NCBI GenBank assembly: GCA_051954935.1
Contig: JBQCHG010000017.1
Span: 1 to 64,000 of the forward strand
DNA from: 66-474 sp051954935
GTDB taxonomy: Bacteria > Pseudomonadota > Gammaproteobacteria > Xanthomonadales > Rhodanobacteraceae
Reading direction: 5' to 3'
DNA length: 64,000 bases
Shown piece after piece: positions 1 through 11,509 of the stretch (position 1 is the first letter of the stretch; every line of letters starts with the position of its first letter). The notes under the pieces are model-generated. The model was not told the origin of the DNA. It worked only from the letters and a program-made list of their open reading frames with translations, and did no database searches. Both the position numbers and the translations under genes were made by a program.

Positions 1-525
1 GATGTGCGCCAGGTTGCCGTTGGTGATCCACATCTTGGCGCCGTTGATGACCCAGTCGCCGCCATCCTTCTTCGCATGGGTCTTCATGTTGGCCGGATCG
101 GAGCCGCCGTGCGGCTCGGTCAGGCCGAAGCAGCCGATCACTTCGCCCGCCGCCATCTTCGGCAGGTAGTGCATCTTCTGCTCTTCCGTGCCGTAGGCGT
201 AGATCGGGTACATGCACAGCGAACTCTGCACCGAGGCGAAGCTGCGCAGGCCCGAGTCGCCGCGCTCGAGCTCCTGGCAGATCAGGCCGTAGCTCACGCC
301 GTTCATGCCGGCGCAGCCGTACTTTTCCGGAATGGTCGCGCCGAGCAGGCCGAGGCTCGCGATTTCGGGGATCAGTTCTTTCGGAAACCGACCCTGGTCG
401 AAGCAGTCGCCGATGATCGGCAACACGCGCTCGTCCACGAAGCGGCCGACGGTGTCCTGCACCATGCGCTCCTCGTCGGAGAGCAATGCGCGGATGTCGT
501 AGAGATCGAGCGGATCGAGGGCCAT
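1..525 (-). CDS. gcdH: Glutaryl-CoA dehydrogenase, N-terminal 175 residues (runs off the window)
   Basis: FAD-dependent acyl-CoA dehydrogenase; the glutaryl-CoA branch oxidises and decarboxylates glutaryl-CoA to crotonyl-CoA in lysine/tryptophan catabolism. The reverse strand reads MALDPLDLYDIRALLSDEER, then SGLRSFASVQSSLCMYPIY and GCFGLTEPHGGSDPANM. The SxxSVQSSL segment followed by a GCFGLTEP flavin-contact motif is typical of glutaryl-CoA dehydrogenases rather than short-chain ones. The C-terminal half with the catalytic glutamate lies outside the window. The ATG complement is at 523-525. A TACAAT hexamer at 557-562 on the same strand could be its -10 element, although no good -35 is seen. 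Substrate assignment is by motif only. Confidence 0.82.
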   Translation of the reverse strand, partial: MALDPLDLYDIRALLSDEERMVQDTVGRFVDERVLPIIGDCFDQGRFPKELIPEIASLGLLGATIPEKYGCAGMNGVSYGLICQELERGDSGLRSFASVQSSLCMYPIYAYGTEEQKMHYLPKMAAGEVIGCFGLTEPHGGSDPANMKTHAKKDGGDWVINGAKMWITNGNLAHI

Positions 526-715
526 GGGGATTCCGGCGGACAAGGCGAAGCCGGCTATTGTAGCTGTGTCGGGCGCTCCCGGGCGGCGCGACGGGTTCGA
601 ATACAGTCGTGCGGCTGCCCGGGGCGATGGGGCCATACCGGCAAATCAGGTTCGAACATGCCCTGCATTGGCGCTAGCATCGTTCGCCCTTTTGCCCGGA
701 TGATGCCGCGTGCAC

Positions 716-1681
716 ATGAACTTCCGAGTCCGACTCCTCATCTCATCGTGGTGCTGCGTGCTTTTTTTCTGCGTTGCCCCCGCCTCGGCGCAAACCGCAC
801 CGGATGCCTCTCCACTGCGCCAATCCACGGACGACGCCTGGTGGACTGGCCCCATGCTCGCGAATTCGGCCGCAACCTTGCCGCGCGGGCATTTCCTGAT
901 CGAGCCGTATCTTTACGATGTATCGTCTTCCCAGGCGGACGGCTACGGCTCGCTCACGTACATTCTGTATGGAGTGAGCGACCGGTTTACCGCCGGGATG
1001 GTGCCGGTGTTCGGCTACACGCGAGTCTCGGGCGGGTCCGGCAGCAGCGGCGTCGGAGCGGGCGACGTCAGCCTGCAGATGCAGTACCGCCTGACGCAGT
1101 TCCCCGTCGAAAGTTCGCTTCCCACGGTTTCGATCCAGTTGCAGGAAACACTGCCCACGGGAAGGTACGAACGACTGGGGAACCGGCCCGCGGACGGCCA
1201 GGGCGGCGGCGCGTACGTCACCACGCTGGCGCTCAACACGCAGACCTGGTTCTGGCTGCCGAACGGGCGGATCCTGCGCATGCGTTTCAACGTGTCGCAG
1301 TCCTTTGCAAAAACCGCTCGTGTCGAGGGCGTCAGCGTTTATGGCACGGACCAGGATTTCCTCGGCCACGCCCGTCCCGGTAATGCCCTGTTCGTGGACG
1401 CCGCGTGGGAATACAGCCTGACGCGCAACTGGGTACTGGCACTCGATCTGACATGGCGCCATACGCACGGCACACGCGTGAGCGGAGACGAGTCGTCGGA
1501 AACGCAGGCCACTCCCGTGCAGATGGATTCCGGCGCAAGCACCGCGTTGGGATTTGCACCCGCAATCGAGTACAACTTCAGCCCGAGCGTGGGCCTGTTG
1601 TTCGGCATTCGCGTGATCACGGGCGGGCACAACACCGAAAGGTCCGTGACGCCGGCGCTGGCGTTGAACATCGTCCGCTGA
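716..1681 (+). CDS. Secreted or outer-membrane beta-barrel-like protein of unknown function
   Basis: 321 residues. A cleavable signal peptide is clear: a basic start, a hydrophobic run and an APASAQ cleavage site near residue 26. The mature part has alternating aromatic/hydrophobic strands (HFLIEPYLYDV, ALNTQTWFWLP, VLALDLTWRHTHG) and ends in short strands, which looks like an outer-membrane barrel of the kind annotated as MetA-pathway phenol-degradation or transporter proteins. I do not recognise a specific family member. The start could also be the in-frame GTG six bases upstream; the ATG is preferred. It is divergent from gcdH across a 190-bp spacer and convergent with the nucleotidase, 5 bp away. 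Confidence 0.6.
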   Translation: MNFRVRLLISSWCCVLFFCVAPASAQTAPDASPLRQSTDDAWWTGPMLANSAATLPRGHFLIEPYLYDVSSSQADGYGSLTYILYGVSDRFTAGMVPVFGYTRVSGGSGSSGVGAGDVSLQMQYRLTQFPVESSLPTVSIQLQETLPTGRYERLGNRPADGQGGGAYVTTLALNTQTWFWLPNGRILRMRFNVSQSFAKTARVEGVSVYGTDQDFLGHARPGNALFVDAAWEYSLTRNWVLALDLTWRHTHGTRVSGDESSETQATPVQMDSGASTALGFAPAIEYNFSPSVGLLFGIRVITGGHNTERSVTPALALNIVR

Positions 1682-1686
1682 GGACT

Positions 1687-2610
1687 TCAGGGATTGCTCA
1701 CGCCATGCGGCACGTGCCCGGTCGCCACGTGCCGGCGGGCGGATTCCACGTTGATGCGCGAATCGTCGAAGAAGATGTCGGCACCGAAGGCTTCCAGGAA
1801 CGGCCCCTTGTCGCGGCCGCCGAGGAACAGCGCCTCGTCGATGCGCACGCCCCAGCGGCGCAGCGTCAGGATCACGCGCTTGTGCGCCGGCGCCGAGCGC
1901 GCGGTGACCAGCGCGGTGCGGATCGGCGAATTCTCCGCGGGATACGCCGCCTGCAAGCGGTGCAACGCCGCCAGGAAGCCACGGAATGGCCCACCGGAAA
2001 GCGGTTCGTTCCAGTGTTCGGTTTCGTTGTGGTGGAACGCATCCAGCCCCTGCTCCTGCGAGATGCGCTCGGACTCGTCGCCGAAAATCACCGCGTCGCC
2101 GTCGAAGGCGATGCGCAATTGCTGCGAATCGGTTCGCTGCGCCTGCGACGGCATGATGGTCGCCGCCGCCACCCCGGCCTTCAGCGCGCGCGCGACGTCG
2201 TCCGCATTGGCGGAAAGGAACAGGTCGGCCGCGAACGGCGCGATGTAATCGGAGGTCGGTTCGCCGGACGTGAATGCCGCGCGCGTGATGGTCAGGCCGT
2301 GATGCTGGATCGAATTGAAGATGCGCAGGCCGGTGTCACCGGAATTGCGCGAGAGCAGGATCACTTCGACGCGGGGCACGGCCGGCGAAGGATCGTTCAG
2401 CGCCAGCAGCTTGCGCGCCAGCGGGAACGCAACGCCGGGTGCCAGCGGTTCGTTCTCGTGCGCGATCTGGTAGGTGCGATAGGCCTCCAGCCCTTCCCGC
2501 TCGAACAGCGCGTGCGACTCGGCGAGATCGAACAGCGCGCGAGAGGAGATCGCGACCACCAGGCGGTTGTCGCGGATGGATTCGGGTGCGTGGGCGCTTG
2601 GATCTGTCAC
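1687..2610 (-). CDS. 5'-nucleotidase (NT5C1-like, PF06189 family)
   Basis: Predicted cytosolic 5'-nucleotidase dephosphorylating nucleoside monophosphates. The N-terminus LVVAISSRALFDLAESHALF followed by YQIAHENEPLAPG and AFPLARKLLALN is the hallmark opening of the bacterial homologues of eukaryotic cytosolic nucleotidase I. Later come a DTGLRIFNSI segment and FDGDAVIFGDESE, the HAD-type acidic motif. 307 residues is the usual family length. The start codon is GTG. A 111-bp repeat begins 30 bp upstream of it. Substrate preference cannot be read from sequence. Confidence 0.8.
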   Translation of the reverse strand: MTDPSAHAPESIRDNRLVVAISSRALFDLAESHALFEREGLEAYRTYQIAHENEPLAPGVAFPLARKLLALNDPSPAVPRVEVILLSRNSGDTGLRIFNSIQHHGLTITRAAFTSGEPTSDYIAPFAADLFLSANADDVARALKAGVAAATIMPSQAQRTDSQQLRIAFDGDAVIFGDESERISQEQGLDAFHHNETEHWNEPLSGGPFRGFLAALHRLQAAYPAENSPIRTALVTARSAPAHKRVILTLRRWGVRIDEALFLGGRDKGPFLEAFGADIFFDDSRINVESARRHVATGHVPHGVSNP

Positions 2611-2640
2611 GACGACATCCCGGGAGGAATCTTTGCAAAC

Positions 2641-2751
2641 CGTCGCGAGCGAAGGCAGATTGCGCGTCGCCGGAGCGCAGGAACCGGAGTGTACACGTCA
2701 GTACACGAGGATTCCGAGCACCGCCGGGGCGCAAGATGCCGAGCGCAGCAG
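2641..2751 (+). repeat. 111-bp palindromic repeat, copy A
   Basis: First of three near-identical copies (others near 37.9 and 57.0 kb). Its centre is TGTAC-N6-GTACA, flanked by paired arms GGAA/TTCC, CCGG/CCGG, TTGCGC/GCGCAA and GGCA/TGCC, so the whole unit folds into one long imperfect hairpin. It lies between two minus-strand genes in the same relative orientation as the other copies, with the CGTCGCGAGCG end nearest the downstream gene's start codon. Confidence 0.85.
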
Positions 2752-2765
2752 GTTTGCGGAGATTC

Positions 2766-3926
<1,161 letters not shown>

Positions 3927-4028
3927 GCGGCGTTCTCCCGTGCGGCGCGCGAGCCCTGAAAGCGCTCGGCAAACTTGGGAATTTTAGCAGGATGCCAGCC
4001 CCGGCCGAAACGCACGGCGGCCAGTGAC

Positions 4029-4832
4029 TCAGTTTGGCGCCTCGGCCGGACAGCTCTTGCCGGGATGTCCACGACGCTGCGCCAGCATCCAGTCGAGCAG
4101 GCCCGGCGTGGCGTAGGCCTCCGGCCAGATCACGTGCGGATCGGGATCCACCGGCCCGTGCAGGTATTCGGTGTAGCACGGATGCCCACCCGCCTCGCGC
4201 AACGCGCGCACCACCGCGCGCGAACCGACCATCGCGCCGCCCGCACCGGTTTCGACATTCGTGTCGTCGTCATCCGCGGCATGGAACACCCATTCGGGCA
4301 CTTGCGCGATCGAGGCGAGCCCCGCCCGCTCGGTCATGCCCGACATCGGCACCAGCGCGGCGAAGCGGTCCGGCCAGGTCTTGGCGACATCCCACACGCC
4401 GGTGCCGCCACTGGAAAGGCCGGTCAGCACGATGCGGTCGCGGTCCACCGGCCAGCGCTTTTCGATAGCCGCGATCACCGCCATCACCTTGGCCGGCACC
4501 CAGTAGTCCTGCGGCGACTGTGGCGCGGCGAACAGGATCGGTTTGTGCTGCGTGCGCGCGGCGTCCAGCAACTGCATCGCGCCGTTGGCGCCGTAGGCGA
4601 TCTGGTCCTCGTTGTCGTCGCCGTTCTGCCCGGAGCCGTGCAGGAACACGATCAGCGGAAGTTTTTCATGGGGAGCGAGGTGCGGCGGCACATAGATGCG
4701 GTACGGATAGCCGCCCGGAGCCGGCGGCGGCTCGCGGAGAAACAGATTCGCATCCTCCTGCCAGTGCGAATCGGCGAATGCCGGCGCGACCGCCATCATC
4801 ACCATCGCCAGTACACACAGCCACCGATGCAT
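4029..4832 (-). CDS. Secreted alpha/beta-hydrolase (PHB-depolymerase-like esterase)
   Basis: 267 residues with a Sec signal peptide (MHRWLCVLAMVMMAVAPAFA). The mature enzyme has the strand-turn LIVFLHGSGQNGDD, which forms the oxyanion region, and a nucleophile elbow GLSSGG (G-x-S-x-G). An aspartate-rich ADDDDTN stretch and a C-terminal DPDPHVIW probably supply the Asp and His of the triad. Such proteins hydrolyse esters in the periplasm or medium; the natural substrate is unknown. I place the start at the ATG opening the signal peptide rather than at upstream in-frame starts, which would add an unrelated arginine-rich stretch. Confidence 0.75.
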   Translation of the reverse strand: MHRWLCVLAMVMMAVAPAFADSHWQEDANLFLREPPPAPGGYPYRIYVPPHLAPHEKLPLIVFLHGSGQNGDDNEDQIAYGANGAMQLLDAARTQHKPILFAAPQSPQDYWVPAKVMAVIAAIEKRWPVDRDRIVLTGLSSGGTGVWDVAKTWPDRFAALVPMSGMTERAGLASIAQVPEWVFHAADDDDTNVETGAGGAMVGSRAVVRALREAGGHPCYTEYLHGPVDPDPHVIWPEAYATPGLLDWMLAQRRGHPGKSCPAEAPN

Positions 4833-4908
4833 CGGCCACCCCGGACAGCAAAGCGGAAAGCATACCGCCCGCATTCGCGAAGCGCGCGCGAAGGCGCTTC
4901 GGCTTTGT

Positions 4909-4932
4909 TTTATCTCTCCATCCTGATATAAA
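4909..4932. promoter_or_regulatory. AT-rich inverted repeat overlapping a -10: candidate ArsR-family operator
   Basis: An imperfect palindrome of form TTTAT-N-TC-N8-GA-N-ATAAA; 8 of 12 base-pair positions are symmetric. It stands out as AT-rich in a GC-rich region. It ends 6 nt before the regulator's ATG and contains TATAAA (4927-4932), a plausible -10. An ArsR-type dimer bound here would block its own promoter. Operator function is inferred. Confidence 0.55.
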
Positions 4933-4938
4933 GATGCA

Positions 4939-5877
4939 ATGCTCGACCTTGCCCAGGCCACCTCGTTGCTGCGTTTGCTGTCCGACTCAACCAGGGTGCG
5001 GCTGCTGGCACTGCTGCGCCGCGAGGAACTGACCGTCGCGGAGATTTCCGCCGTGCTCGGCCTGGCGCAGCCGCGCGTTTCCACGCATCTGGCCAAGCTC
5101 AAGGAAGCCGGGCTGGTGCGTGACCGTCGCGCCGGCGTCTCCGCGTATTACCGGATCAACGACGCTGATGCCGACGGCGCGTCGGAGCTGCTGCGCGCGC
5201 TCGAACAGGGCGTGGACGACGCATTGCTGGAAAGCGACGCGCAGCGCCTGCCGAATGTCCTCGCGCGGCGCGCGCGCGAGCGCGGCTGGGCCGACAGCGT
5301 GGCCGGCGACATGGAGCGCCATTACTCCCCTGGCCGCACCTGGGAAACGTTGGCGCGCACGCTGCTGCAACTGCTGGAAACCGGCGACGTGCTGGACATC
5401 GCATCCGGCGACGGAGTCCTGGCCGAACTGCTGGCGCCACACGCGCATTCCATCGTGTGCGTGGATTCGAGCGAACGTGTGGTGGCCGCCGCGCGCGAGC
5501 GCCTGAAACCGTTCCAAAACGTGGAAGTGATCGAGGGCGACATGCACGCGCTCGACTTGGCCAAGCGCCGCTTCGACCTGGTTCTGATGATGCACGCGCT
5601 GACCTACAGCGAGCATCCGGCGCAGGCCGTCGCTGAAGCCGCGCGCGTGCTGAAACCGGGCGGCCGCCTGCTGGCCGCGACGCTCGCAAAACACGCGCAC
5701 CGCACGGCGGTGGCGCCTTTCGACCACCGCAATCTCGGGTTCAGGCGCGAGGACCTGGTCGGTTTCGCGCGCAAGGCGGGTCTGGAAGTGCTGCATTGCG
5801 CGAAGGTCTCGCGCGAAGTGCGGTCGCCGCATTTTGAAGTGTTGAGTTTGTTGGCAAGGTCGAAGTTGACGCGCTGA
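4939..5877 (+). CDS. ArsR-family repressor fused to a SAM-dependent methyltransferase domain
   Basis: 312 residues. Residues 1 to about 85 are a winged helix (LLRLLSDSTRVRLLALL, then AEISAVLGLAQPRVSTHLAK as recognition helix, then a RAGVSAYYRI wing) without an obvious metal-binding cysteine motif. Residues from about 140 form a class I methyltransferase: DVLDIASGDGVLAELLA is motif I, VCVDSSE the acidic loop, LKPGGRLLAATLA a later strand. The gene sits directly upstream of the split metH. ArsR-family SahR regulators are known to sense S-adenosylhomocysteine and control SAM-cycle genes including metH, so a similar role is a reasonable inference. Whether the methyltransferase part is catalytic or only a SAM/SAH sensor is unknown. 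Confidence 0.8.
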   Translation: MLDLAQATSLLRLLSDSTRVRLLALLRREELTVAEISAVLGLAQPRVSTHLAKLKEAGLVRDRRAGVSAYYRINDADADGASELLRALEQGVDDALLESDAQRLPNVLARRARERGWADSVAGDMERHYSPGRTWETLARTLLQLLETGDVLDIASGDGVLAELLAPHAHSIVCVDSSERVVAAARERLKPFQNVEVIEGDMHALDLAKRRFDLVLMMHALTYSEHPAQAVAEAARVLKPGGRLLAATLAKHAHRTAVAPFDHRNLGFRREDLVGFARKAGLEVLHCAKVSREVRSPHFEVLSLLARSKLTR

Positions 5878-5902
5878 CGCGATGCCTTGAATGGCATCGC
5901 GT
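5877..5902 (+). other. Perfect 10-bp hairpin between the regulator stop codon and metH
   Basis: Arms ACGCGATGCC and GGCATCGCGT with a 6-nt loop, starting at the last base of the upstream TGA. It has no following T-run, so it is not a canonical intrinsic terminator. It could be a processing or attenuation structure, or a protein-binding palindrome upstream of metH. Confidence 0.55.
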
Positions 5903-5980
5903 GCGTCAACTGGGGAGGAGGCAAGGATGTCGACTGGAAGATGCTCCATGGATGGATACGAGGCGAATTTGGAGGGATCA

Positions 5981-7062
5981 ATGAATACGCTGCCCTGGCT
6001 GCATTCCGATCGCATCGCCCAACTGGAACAGGCGCTCTCCCGACGCATCCTGGTGCTGGACGGCGCGATGGGCACGATGCTGCAGGCGCACGCGCTGGAC
6101 GAGCACGGCTATCGCGGCGAGCGTTTCGGCAACGGTTGCGATGCGCACCACGATCACGAACACGGCGAGCACTGCGCGCGCGACCTGCGCGGCAACAACG
6201 ACCTGCTGTCGCTGACGCAGCCGCACCTGATCCGCGACATCCATCTGGCATACCTGCGCGCCGGCGCAGATCTCGTCGAGACCAACACCTTCAATTCCAC
6301 TTCCATCAGCCAGGCCGACTACGGCCTGCAGCATCTGGTGCGCGAGTTGAACCGCGAAGGCGCGAGACTCGCCCGCGCAGCCTGCGGCGAAATCGAACGC
6401 GAAACGCCGGATCGCCCGCGCTTCGCCATCGGCGTGCTCGGCCCGACCAGCCGCACCGCCTCGCTGTCGCCGGATGTCAACAATCCCGGCTTCCGCAACG
6501 TGGATTTCGATGAACTCGAAGCCGCTTACGCGGAAGCGACGCGGGGCCTGATCGAAGGTGGCAGCGACGTGCTGATGGTCGAAACCATCTTCGATACGCT
6601 CAATGCCAAGGCCGCGCTGTTTGCGATCGCGCAGGTGTTCGACGAGATCGGCGGTCGCCTGCCGATCATGATCTCCGGTACGATCACCGACCGTTCCGGG
6701 CGCACGCTTTCCGGCCAGACCGCCGAGGCGTTCTGGTATTCGGTGGCGCACGCCCGTCCATTGAGCGTGGGCCTGAATTGCGCGCTGGGCGCGAAGGATC
6801 TGCGCGAGCATGTGGAAACACTCGCACGCGTGGCCGACTGCTATGTCAGCGCGCATCCCAACGCGGGTCTGCCCAACGCGTTCGGTGGTTACGACGAGGC
6901 GCCACAGGAAATGGCCGCGATGCTGGGCGAGTTCGCGCGTTCAGGCTTGCTCAACCTTGTCGGCGGCTGCTGCGGCACCACGCCCGCACACATCGCCGCA
7001 ATCGCGGAAGCCGTCCGCGATGTGCCGCCGCGCGCGTTGCCAGAACCCGGGCGAATCGCGGC

Positions 7063-7066
<4 letters not shown>
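5981..7066 (+). CDS. metH: Methionine synthase, homocysteine-binding half
   Basis: 361 residues corresponding to the N-terminal homocysteine S-methyltransferase barrel of cobalamin-dependent MetH. It binds and activates homocysteine with zinc. The opening ILVLDGAMGTMLQ and the three zinc cysteines (GLNCALGAK at about C267; GGCCGTTPAH at C330-C331) are intact. The folate, cobalamin and reactivation domains lie in the next gene, which overlaps this stop by four bases (GTGA). The start is chosen at the ATG preceded by GGAGGGAT; an ATG at 5927, preceded by GGAGG, is also possible and would add 18 residues. Splitting of metH at this point is, as I recall, common in Xanthomonadales. Confidence 0.9.
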
Positions 7067-9753
<2,687 letters not shown>

Positions 9754-9772
9754 ACCGGTCCGCGATTGCGGC

Positions 9773-10090
9773 TCAACTCGAAGCCTCTTCGGCCTCCCGC
9801 TCCTTGTGTCGCAGATGCACGCTGACGTTGTACAGCGACACGAACAGCGGGAAGAAATTCGAGACGATGCCGACCGAATCGTTCTTGCCGAAGATGAAGT
9901 AGGCCAGCAGCAGCACGCTGCCCATCACCGAGAGATACCAGAACGCCATCGGCATCACCACTTTTCTCTGCTTCTTGGTGGCGTACAGCTGCACGAACCA
10001 GCGGGCAGTGAAGGTGAAGGTGCCGATGAAGCCGACCAGCTTCCACGGCGTGATCTCGAAATCGCGCAGGGCGTGCAGGATGTGTTCCAT
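9773..10090 (-). CDS. Stand-alone LAB_N membrane protein (lipid A biosynthesis N-terminal domain)
   Basis: 105 residues and about three hydrophobic segments. The pattern WKLVGFIGTFTFTARWFVQL, then KVVMPMAFWYLSVMGSVLLL, then YNVSVHL matches the LAB_N domain, which in some bacteria forms the N-terminus of lipid-A-disaccharide synthase and in others is a separate small protein. It probably sits in the inner membrane. No LpxB or glycosyltransferase gene is adjacent, so its partner is not visible. It is convergent with metH, 19 bp away. Confidence 0.8.
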   Translation of the reverse strand: MEHILHALRDFEITPWKLVGFIGTFTFTARWFVQLYATKKQRKVVMPMAFWYLSVMGSVLLLAYFIFGKNDSVGIVSNFFPLFVSLYNVSVHLRHKEREAEEASS

Positions 10091-10175
10091 GATGCGCTCC
10101 GTGGGCGGCGCGATGATGTGGAGAGGCGCGATTGTAGACGGTACGCGTTAGCCGCACGTTTCCGAAACTCGCGCA

Positions 10176-10204
10176 TTGACCCGGACGGCGTACGCTCGTA
10201 GACT
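10176..10204 (+). promoter_or_regulatory. Sigma-70 promoter for tRNA-Val
   Basis: TTGACC, a 17-bp spacer, then TAGACT. Transcription would start near 10211, about nine bases before the mature tRNA. Confidence 0.75.
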
Positions 10205-10219
10205 TCCGCGGCTAAGCTA

Positions 10220-10294
10220 GGGCGCGTAGCTCAGCGGTAGAGCACTGCCTTCACACGGCAGGTGTCACAGGTTCGATCCCTGTCGCGCCCACCA
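10220..10294 (+). tRNA. tRNA-Val (anticodon CAC)
   Basis: The cloverleaf is complete: acceptor arms GGGCGCG and CGCGCCC, D-loop AGCGGTAGA, anticodon stem CTGCC/GGCAG with loop TTCACAC, and T-loop GTTCGATCC. The loop reads CAC, decoding GUG. CCA is encoded. The 3' 48 bases are duplicated 80 bp downstream. Confidence 0.97.
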
Positions 10295-10326
10295 CCTTCC
10301 CCAAGCAAGCGTGCGCATAGCAGCGA

Positions 10327-10374
10327 GCCTTCACACGGCAGGTGTCACAGGTTCGATCCCTGTCGCGCCCACCA
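10327..10374 (+). pseudogene. Duplicated 3' half of tRNA-Val
   Basis: An exact 48-bp copy of positions 10247-10294: from the anticodon stem through the T-arm, the 3' acceptor strand and CCA. No 5' half precedes it, so it cannot fold as a tRNA. It is probably co-transcribed with the intact tRNA, ending at the terminator just downstream. Such a copy can arise by tandem duplication or be left by an element that integrated into the tRNA gene. Confidence 0.9.
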
Positions 10375-10383
10375 TCTTGAAGC

Positions 10384-10410
10384 AAAAAGCCGGGCATTGC
10401 CCGGCTTTTT
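10384..10410 (+). terminator. Intrinsic terminator after tRNA-Val
   Basis: Symmetric hairpin AAAAAGCCGGGC, loop ATT, GCCCGGCTTTTT. The A-run and T-run make it potentially bidirectional, so it could also end the fimT-side operon, whose stop codon is 42 bp away. Confidence 0.9.
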
Positions 10411-10451
10411 CGTTTCGCACCGGGAGCGGCTTGCCCCGAACCCCCGACGCG

Positions 10452-11045
10452 TCATGCCGGTGCGGCGTTGCAGTTCGAGCCGGCGGTCAGGCTCTGGACG
10501 GTGATGCGTCCGGACGCATCGATCCGCACGTACTGTCCCGTGACGGTGCTGGTACTCGTGCCAACCGAATCGTCGGACTTGGCCTTGGCGCAGATCACGA
10601 CATTGGTGACTCCGGTTGCGCCGATCACCTGGCCACGCTGGTCGAAGGCTATGAAACCCGTACCGCTCCCGCCGAAGGAGCGAATGCTCACGCCGCTTTG
10701 CGCCTGGACGACGCGCAGCAACTCGTCGGGCGGCGATCCGTTATAGGCAGGCGTACCGGCCAGGGTGCTGTCGCGCCACACCATCCAGCCGTTTTCGAAG
10801 GTGCTGCCGCCGTCGCAGCTCGTGCCGGCGGTGCTCGCACACACGGCAGTCGGATAGCGGCGGCTGACCGCCTCGTTGCGCGCGTACTGCAGGGAAGCCA
10901 GCACCTGGTTGGCCTGCGCGGTCACCGCATTGCGGCGCAGGAAATCGCGGAAGCTCGGCAAGGCAATCGCAGCCAGGATCGCCGCCACCGCGATGGTGAT
11001 CATCAGTTCGACCAACGTGAATCCGCGCGTGCGGGCAGGTGACAT
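10452..11045 (-). CDS. fimT: Type IV minor pseudopilin, GspH/FimT family
   Basis: 197 residues with the class III prepilin signal TRGFTLVELMITIAVAAILA: cleavage after glycine, methylated Phe+1 and the conserved Glu+5. The GspH/FimT body follows (QANQVLASLQYARNEAVSRR, then GWMVWRD, then IAFDQRGQV). It would join the minor-pilin complex that primes type IV pilus assembly in the inner membrane. It is the last gene of this cluster, whereas fimT or fimU usually comes first. A FimU assignment is possible. Confidence 0.88.
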   Translation of the reverse strand: MSPARTRGFTLVELMITIAVAAILAAIALPSFRDFLRRNAVTAQANQVLASLQYARNEAVSRRYPTAVCASTAGTSCDGGSTFENGWMVWRDSTLAGTPAYNGSPPDELLRVVQAQSGVSIRSFGGSGTGFIAFDQRGQVIGATGVTNVVICAKAKSDDSVGTSTSTVTGQYVRIDASGRITVQSLTAGSNCNAAPA

Positions 11046-11055
11046 CGGCGGTTAC

Positions 11056-11508
11056 CTATGGTTGATGCGTACAGTAAGTCGCCGCATCCTTGCGGGCGTC
11101 GGCCAGCGCCTGCGCGCGTTGCTCGGACTCCAGCGCGCGCGCCTTGTCGGGGTCGCCGCTCGCAACCACCATGCCGTGCCCCTGCAGGTTGGCGATGTTC
11201 TTTTGGGCGATTGCGCAATCGGCGCCCAAGGTTTGCTTGTTCGCCCGATCCAGGGCCGTCTGGCTGGATTGCGCCCTGGCCTTTTCTTCCGGCGTGGCAG
11301 GTGCGTTAGCGATGCCTGGCAGCGGCGCGACCGGTGCGCCATCGCTCACATGCACGGTAGTCGATGCACGGTCCGGTGGCGGCGGAGTCTGCGAGTAGTG
11401 CACGGTACCGTGCGCATCGGTCCACTTGTAGTAATCGCCCGCGTACGCGGCGCCGGCCACGAGCGCGGTGATCGTCAACAGACCTGCCAGTGAAAAGATC
11501 GGGCGCAT
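11056..11508 (-). CDS. DUF4124-domain secreted protein
   Basis: 150 residues. A signal peptide (LAGLLTITALVAGAAYA) is followed directly by the DUF4124 motif YYKWTDAHGTVHYSQTPPP. The rest is Ala/Gln-rich, probably helical, with two later cysteines (GADCAI, ATYCTH). DUF4124 proteins are periplasmic with no assigned biochemical role. It starts one base beyond the pilE stop codon and so is translationally coupled to it, which suggests a pilus-linked function. Confidence 0.8.
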   Translation of the reverse strand: MRPIFSLAGLLTITALVAGAAYAGDYYKWTDAHGTVHYSQTPPPPDRASTTVHVSDGAPVAPLPGIANAPATPEEKARAQSSQTALDRANKQTLGADCAIAQKNIANLQGHGMVVASGDPDKARALESEQRAQALADARKDAATYCTHQP

Positions 11509-11509
11509 G

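Noticed and set aside
10220..10374. A genomic island or prophage attached to tRNA-Val
   Set aside because: The repeated tRNA ends are only 32 bp apart and no integrase, phage or cargo gene is present. Only the duplication is kept as a finding.
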